A DNA stretch of 17,883 bases from CBFIHN01 sp965662575 (lineage in GTDB: Bacteria; Pseudomonadota; Gammaproteobacteria; Francisellales; CACEW01), in NCBI GenBank assembly GCA_965662575.1, contig CBFIHN010000034.1, positions 1-17,883 on the forward strand, read 5' to 3'. This document shows positions 15,952-17,883 of this stretch, piece after piece (position 1 is the stretch's first letter; each line of letters opens with the position of its first letter). The translations under genes were made by a program, and so were the position numbers. A model generated the notes under the pieces. It did not search any database. It had not been told where the DNA came from and was given only the letters and a program-made list of their open reading frames with translations.

Positions 15952-16010
15952 AAGCTTAAAAAAACGAGTATAACAACCCAAATTCAAAAAAAAATTAATG
16001 CGACAGAATC
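15934..16010 (-). repeat. inner inverted repeat of the composite element, left arm
   Basis: The reverse complement of this stretch matches 17807-17883 almost base for base, including the nine-T run, TTGTTATACTCG and AAGCTTATGGAT. The differences are GATT versus GGTT at the terminus, seven T versus six before AAGC, and GATAATG versus GATGATG. The two arms diverged only slightly. Confidence 0.92.
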
Positions 16011-16112
16011 AGAAAAAGTGCTTGGCGCTATGACTAAAGCTGCATAAAAAGGCGACAACGAAATTACATTTCCAATGCCAATCAACTAAGTTGTTCAAAC
16101 TGAAATAAATCA

Positions 16113-16141
16113 TTGAAATCTAAATTAGAATATACTAATAT
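16113..16141 (+). promoter_or_regulatory. promoter of the ArsR-family repressor gene
   Basis: TTGAAA (16113-16118), 17-bp spacer, TAATAT (16136-16141) is a good sigma-70 promoter. The spacer is filled by the 22-bp operator, so a bound repressor would exclude RNA polymerase. Confidence 0.65.
16118..16139 (+). promoter_or_regulatory. operator O1 of the persulfide regulon
   Basis: It contains TCTAA-A-TTAGA (16119-16129) overlapping ATTAG-N6-CTAAT (16124-16139). The same 22-bp unit, inverted and identical at 20 positions, recurs at 16487-16508 before the rhodanese gene. Dyad symmetry, duplication and the position between -35 and -10 all point to the binding site of the adjacent ArsR-family repressor. 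Confidence 0.7.
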
Positions 16142-16166
16142 ATAGACACAATCAAGAGGTTTATAT

Positions 16167-16466
16167 GTGGAAAATTTAAAGGCAATGCATGCCAATGCAA
16201 AAAAAGCAGCCTCTATGTTGAAAGCAATTTCACATGAGTCCCGCTTGCTAATCTTATGCATGCTTACAAAAGGAGAGCTATGTGTTGGTGATTTAGCAGA
16301 GCATTCGCAATTAAGCCAATCTGCATTTTCTCAGCATCTCTCTGTGCTTAGAAAAGAAGGCTTGGTGGCAACGCGTAAAGAATCGCAAACTGTTTACTAC
16401 AGGCTGCATGATAATAAGACTGAGAAAATATTAAAAGTTTTATATGAAATCTACTGTGAAGGATAG
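16167..16466 (+). CDS. ArsR-family persulfide-responsive repressor (YgaV/BigR/SqrR type)
   Basis: This 99-residue winged-helix regulator starts at a GTG with AGAGGT 6 nt upstream; the overlapping ATG at 16165 stops after a few codons. MLKAISHESRLLILCML resembles the E. coli YgaV segment LLKAMSHPKRLLILCML, and the recognition helix region SQSAFSQHLSVLRKEGLVATRKES is typical of the family. Cys31 and Cys97 are 66 residues apart, the spacing of the redox pair Cys41/Cys107 in SqrR and Cys42/Cys108 in BigR; Cys39 is extra. There is no metal-binding ELCVCDL motif of arsenic-sensing ArsR (here ELCVGDL). By analogy, persulfide links the two cysteines and releases DNA. Two operators flank the gene. Confidence 0.85.
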   Translation: MENLKAMHANAKKAASMLKAISHESRLLILCMLTKGELCVGDLAEHSQLSQSAFSQHLSVLRKEGLVATRKESQTVYYRLHDNKTEKILKVLYEIYCEG

Positions 16467-16486
16467 ATAAAAAATTTACCCAGAAC

Positions 16487-16508
16487 ATTAGTTAATTCTA
16501 ATTTAGAT
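16487..16508 (-). promoter_or_regulatory. operator O2 of the persulfide regulon
   Basis: ATTAG-N6-CTAAT (16487-16502) overlaps TCTAA-T-TTAGA (16497-16507). Read on the minus strand it matches O1 at 20 of 22 positions, the only change being TA/AT in the central spacer. It lies in the 66-bp gap before the rhodanese gene, over a weak promoter (TTTACC at 16475, TAATTT at 16499), so the rhodanese-dioxygenase pair should have its own repressed promoter. Confidence 0.7.
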
Positions 16509-16532
16509 TTAACGAATTTTAGGAGTGTTCAA

Positions 16533-17057
16533 ATGAAGAACTGTCAAACAATAAATGTTTCAAACTATCAGGCGCTTTGCAAAAGCAAAAAAGTTCGGCT
16601 GATTGATATACGAACTCCTGATGAGTACGCATCAGAGCATATACATGGGTCTGAGCATATTATGGTTGAGCAGCTACCCTCTGCAAATTTTAGCAAAGAT
16701 GACTGCGTTGTTTTTCATTGTAGGTCAGGGCATAGAACTCAACAGGCAGAGCCGGTTTTTAGGTCCATAGATGCAGATGATGTATTTATTTTGGAGGGCG
16801 GTTTAATTGCTTGGAAAAAAGCAGGGTTAACTACTAGCAAAAACGCCAAAGCACCTTTTCCAATCATGCGACAGGTTCAGATTGTTGTCGGATTGATGGT
16901 GCTTTTGGGGATTATTTTATCGTATTTTGTTTCCCCTTATTTCAATTTGCTCAGTGCATTTTTCGGGGCGGGTTTATTATTTGCTGGCCTGACAGATACC
17001 TGCGCGCTTGCCAATTTACTTATGAAATTACCGTTTAACAAAACCAAGGGGAGCTAA
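16533..17057 (+). CDS. membrane-anchored rhodanese (YgaP-like sulfurtransferase)
   Basis: This 174-residue protein has a rhodanese domain (about 5-100: VRLIDIRTPDEYASEHIHGS, FILEGGLIAWKKAGL) with active-site Cys63 in HCRSGHRT, followed by two membrane helices (about 115-132 and 137-154). The C-terminal part MRQVQIVVGLMVLLGII, GAGLLFAGLTDTCALA follows E. coli YgaP closely. YgaP carries sulfane sulfur on its cysteine and is encoded beside ygaV, as here. The likely job is accepting or transferring persulfide sulfur at the inner membrane. AGGAG lies 7 nt before the ATG. The stop is two bases before the next start, so the two are co-translated. Confidence 0.88.
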   Translation: MKNCQTINVSNYQALCKSKKVRLIDIRTPDEYASEHIHGSEHIMVEQLPSANFSKDDCVVFHCRSGHRTQQAEPVFRSIDADDVFILEGGLIAWKKAGLTTSKNAKAPFPIMRQVQIVVGLMVLLGIILSYFVSPYFNLLSAFFGAGLLFAGLTDTCALANLLMKLPFNKTKGS

Positions 17058-17059
17058 AG

Positions 17060-17743
17060 ATGATTTTTCGACAACTGTTTGATGCAGAGACTTTCACCTA
17101 TACCTATCTAATTGCTTCAGGTCTTGGTCGAGAAGGCATATTGATTGATCCAGTGAAAGAAAAGTTATCTGAATACACAATCTTGATTAAAGAATTAGAT
17201 TTAAAATTAGTTGCCTCTATTGATACCCATGTTCATGCAGATCATGTGACAGCTCTGGGAGATTTACGATTAGCCACTAAATGCAAATCCATTATGGGAG
17301 AACAATCAAAAGCTGAATGTGTTTCTATCAAAATTAAAGAAGGGGAAACCGTGGACTTTGATGGGTTGAAATTACAAGCCATATATACACCTGGGCACAC
17401 AGACGATTCATACAGTTTTTTGCTCAACGGTCGAGTTTTTACAGGTGATACCCTGCTTATTCGAGGCACAGGAAGAACGGATTTTCAAAACGGTGATGCA
17501 GTGGCTCAATACGATAGCATCAAGAATAAACTGTTTAAATTACCAGATGACACGTTGGTTTATCCTGCTCACGACTATAACGGCCGTACAGCAAGTAGCA
17601 TTTATGAAGAAAAGCGATTTAATCCTAGGTTGCAAGTCTCATCAGAACAAGAATACGTCACACTCATGGAAAACCTAGACTTACCAAACCCTAAATATAT
17701 GGACGTCGCCATACCGGCTAACCTTGGATGTGGGTTGAAGTAA
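17060..17743 (+). CDS. persulfide dioxygenase, ETHE1/Blh type (metallo-beta-lactamase fold)
   Basis: This 227-residue protein has the mononuclear iron site visible as His57 in THVHADH (56-62), His113 in TPGHTDD and Asp130 in FTGD. His57 and His113 are 56 residues apart, as in human ETHE1 (His79/His135). The ETHE1 signatures LLIRGTGRTDFQNGD (132-146), YPAHDYNGRTASSIYEEKRFNPRL (168-191) and the ending IPANLGCG are all present. The enzyme oxidises glutathione persulfide with O2 to sulfite. GGGGAG within the rhodanese 3' end serves as the ribosome-binding site. It is the last gene of the cargo; no terminator is evident before the right IS copy. A glyoxalase II is less likely given these motifs. 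Confidence 0.92.
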   Translation: MIFRQLFDAETFTYTYLIASGLGREGILIDPVKEKLSEYTILIKELDLKLVASIDTHVHADHVTALGDLRLATKCKSIMGEQSKAECVSIKIKEGETVDFDGLKLQAIYTPGHTDDSYSFLLNGRVFTGDTLLIRGTGRTDFQNGDAVAQYDSIKNKLFKLPDDTLVYPAHDYNGRTASSIYEEKRFNPRLQVSSEQEYVTLMENLDLPNPKYMDVAIPANLGCGLK

Positions 17744-17760
17744 GGTGCTAAGCATTTTAT

Positions 17761-17806
17761 TTGGTTTGCCATGTGGAATAGCCCTTGGGTTGACGGGTGA
17801 CAGTGG
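17761..17806. repeat. partial copy of the 11.0-kb intergenic repeat, abutting the right IS
   Basis: TTGGTTT-N8-GAATAGCCC-x-TGG-x-TTG-x-CGGG occurs here and at 10992-11028 with the same spacing, 27 of 37 positions identical. Similarity fades after 17797 and the IS begins at 17807, so the IS may have truncated a copy of the structured element. Confidence 0.4.
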
Positions 17807-17883
17807 GGTTCTGTCGCATTAATTTTTTTTTGAATTTGGGTTGTTATACTCGTTTTTTAAGCTTATGGATGATGCAATGATTA
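17807..17883 (+). mobile_element. IS6-family insertion sequence, right copy (first 77 bp only)
   Basis: It begins with GGTTCTGTCGCATTAATTTT, the better preserved form of the terminal repeat, and continues as an inverted copy of the left element's inner end. It reaches the transposase start codon at 17865 (ATG GAT GAT GCA ATG ATT), in the same start context as the left copy. The rest is beyond the window, so whether this transposase is intact is unknown. Confidence 0.88.
17865..17883 (+). CDS. transposase of the right IS copy, 5' end only
   Basis: The first six codons (MDDAMI) correspond to MDNAMI of the left copy's transposase start. The gene runs off the window edge. Confidence 0.7.

Larger units (their letters stand above)
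15201..16010 (-). mobile_element. IS6-family insertion sequence, left copy
   Basis: This 810-bp element is a typical IS6 size. The terminal inverted repeats are GGCTCTGTCACATTAATTTT at 15201-15220 and, read on the minus strand from 16010, GATTCTGTCGCATTAATTTT, identical at 17 of 20 positions. The single transposase gene lies on the minus strand. The 8 bp outside the left end (TTTTAATT) do not match the 8 bp outside the right end (AGAAAAAG), so it has no target duplication as a lone element. That is consistent with its being one arm of a larger unit or with rearrangement. Confidence 0.9.
15201..17883. mobile_element. putative IS6-type composite transposon carrying a persulfide-detoxification cargo (right end outside window)
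   Basis: Two copies of one IS6-family element in opposite orientation bracket positions 16011-17806. The inner ends are inverted copies of each other: about 77 bases of 15934-16010 and 17807-17883 match with only about three differences. Between them are a YgaV/BigR-like repressor, a YgaP-like rhodanese and a persulfide dioxygenase. IS6 elements mobilise DNA as such units or as cointegrate-derived translocatable units. Both outer ends would be needed to check the 8-bp target duplication, and the right one is not in the window. The left copy has a frameshifted transposase, so movement would depend on the right copy. Confidence 0.7.

Noticed and set aside
15193..16018. 8-bp target-site duplication around the left IS copy
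   Set aside because: TTTTAATT on the left and AGAAAAAG on the right do not match. A duplication for the whole composite would need the missing right end.
15709..16047. 112-codon plus-strand ORF across the left IS end
   Set aside because: Most of it is the antisense shadow of the transposase gene and the IS terminal repeat. Only the last dozen codons lie outside the IS and are discussed separately.

Overview
The window reads as chromosome of an AT-leaning gammaproteobacterium. The pointers are two gene orders typical of that class (dnaX-ybaB-recR and accD-folC-dedD-like-cvpA), a MiaE-type tRNA hydroxylase, a Mip/FkpA-type FKBP, a DsbG-like protein, and a tRNA with encoded CCA. A Piscirickettsia/Legionellales-like host is my guess from the overall flavour (Mip-like protein, IS6-family elements); the sequence alone does not prove it.

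Layout. Positions 11-736 (minus strand) hold a MazF-type toxin operon: a ribbon-helix-helix antitoxin, the toxin, and an overlapping 58-residue ORF of unknown function. Positions 899-5347 (plus) hold mfd and an aldo/keto reductase. Positions 5367-7902 (minus) hold dnaX-ybaB-recR, each joined to the next by a one-base TAATG overlap. Positions 8027-10977 (plus) hold glk, a secreted Mip-like peptidyl-prolyl isomerase and a DsbG-like thiol-disulfide protein, with strong hairpin terminators between the last two. Positions 10978-11318 have no gene but contain a GC-rich, highly structured element with a closing stem, then a terminator. Positions 11319-15000 (plus) are a tight overlapping operon, accD-folC-SPOR protein-cvpA-miaE, followed by a tRNA-Ile2(CAU) gene at 15084-15160.

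From 15201 to the end lies the most interesting part, which looks like a composite transposon. An IS6-family element (15201-16010, transposase on the minus strand, frameshifted) and the start of a second, nearly identical, oppositely oriented copy (from 17807) bracket about 1.8 kb. That cargo carries three genes: an ArsR-family repressor of the YgaV/BigR/SqrR persulfide-sensing type, a YgaP-like membrane rhodanese, and an ETHE1/Blh-type persulfide dioxygenase. A 22-bp operator occurs twice in opposite orientation (20 of 22 bases identical), once between the -35 and -10 of the repressor gene and once before the rhodanese gene. The predicted circuit is that persulfide oxidises the paired cysteines of the repressor, both promoters open, the rhodanese handles sulfane sulfur and the dioxygenase oxidises persulfide to sulfite. 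No sulfide:quinone reductase or sulfite exporter is present in the cargo.

Other points worth a look are a possible gamma-producing frameshift run in dnaX, a partial repeat of the structured intergenic element beside the second IS copy, and terminator-loop complementarity to the dsbG ribosome-binding site.
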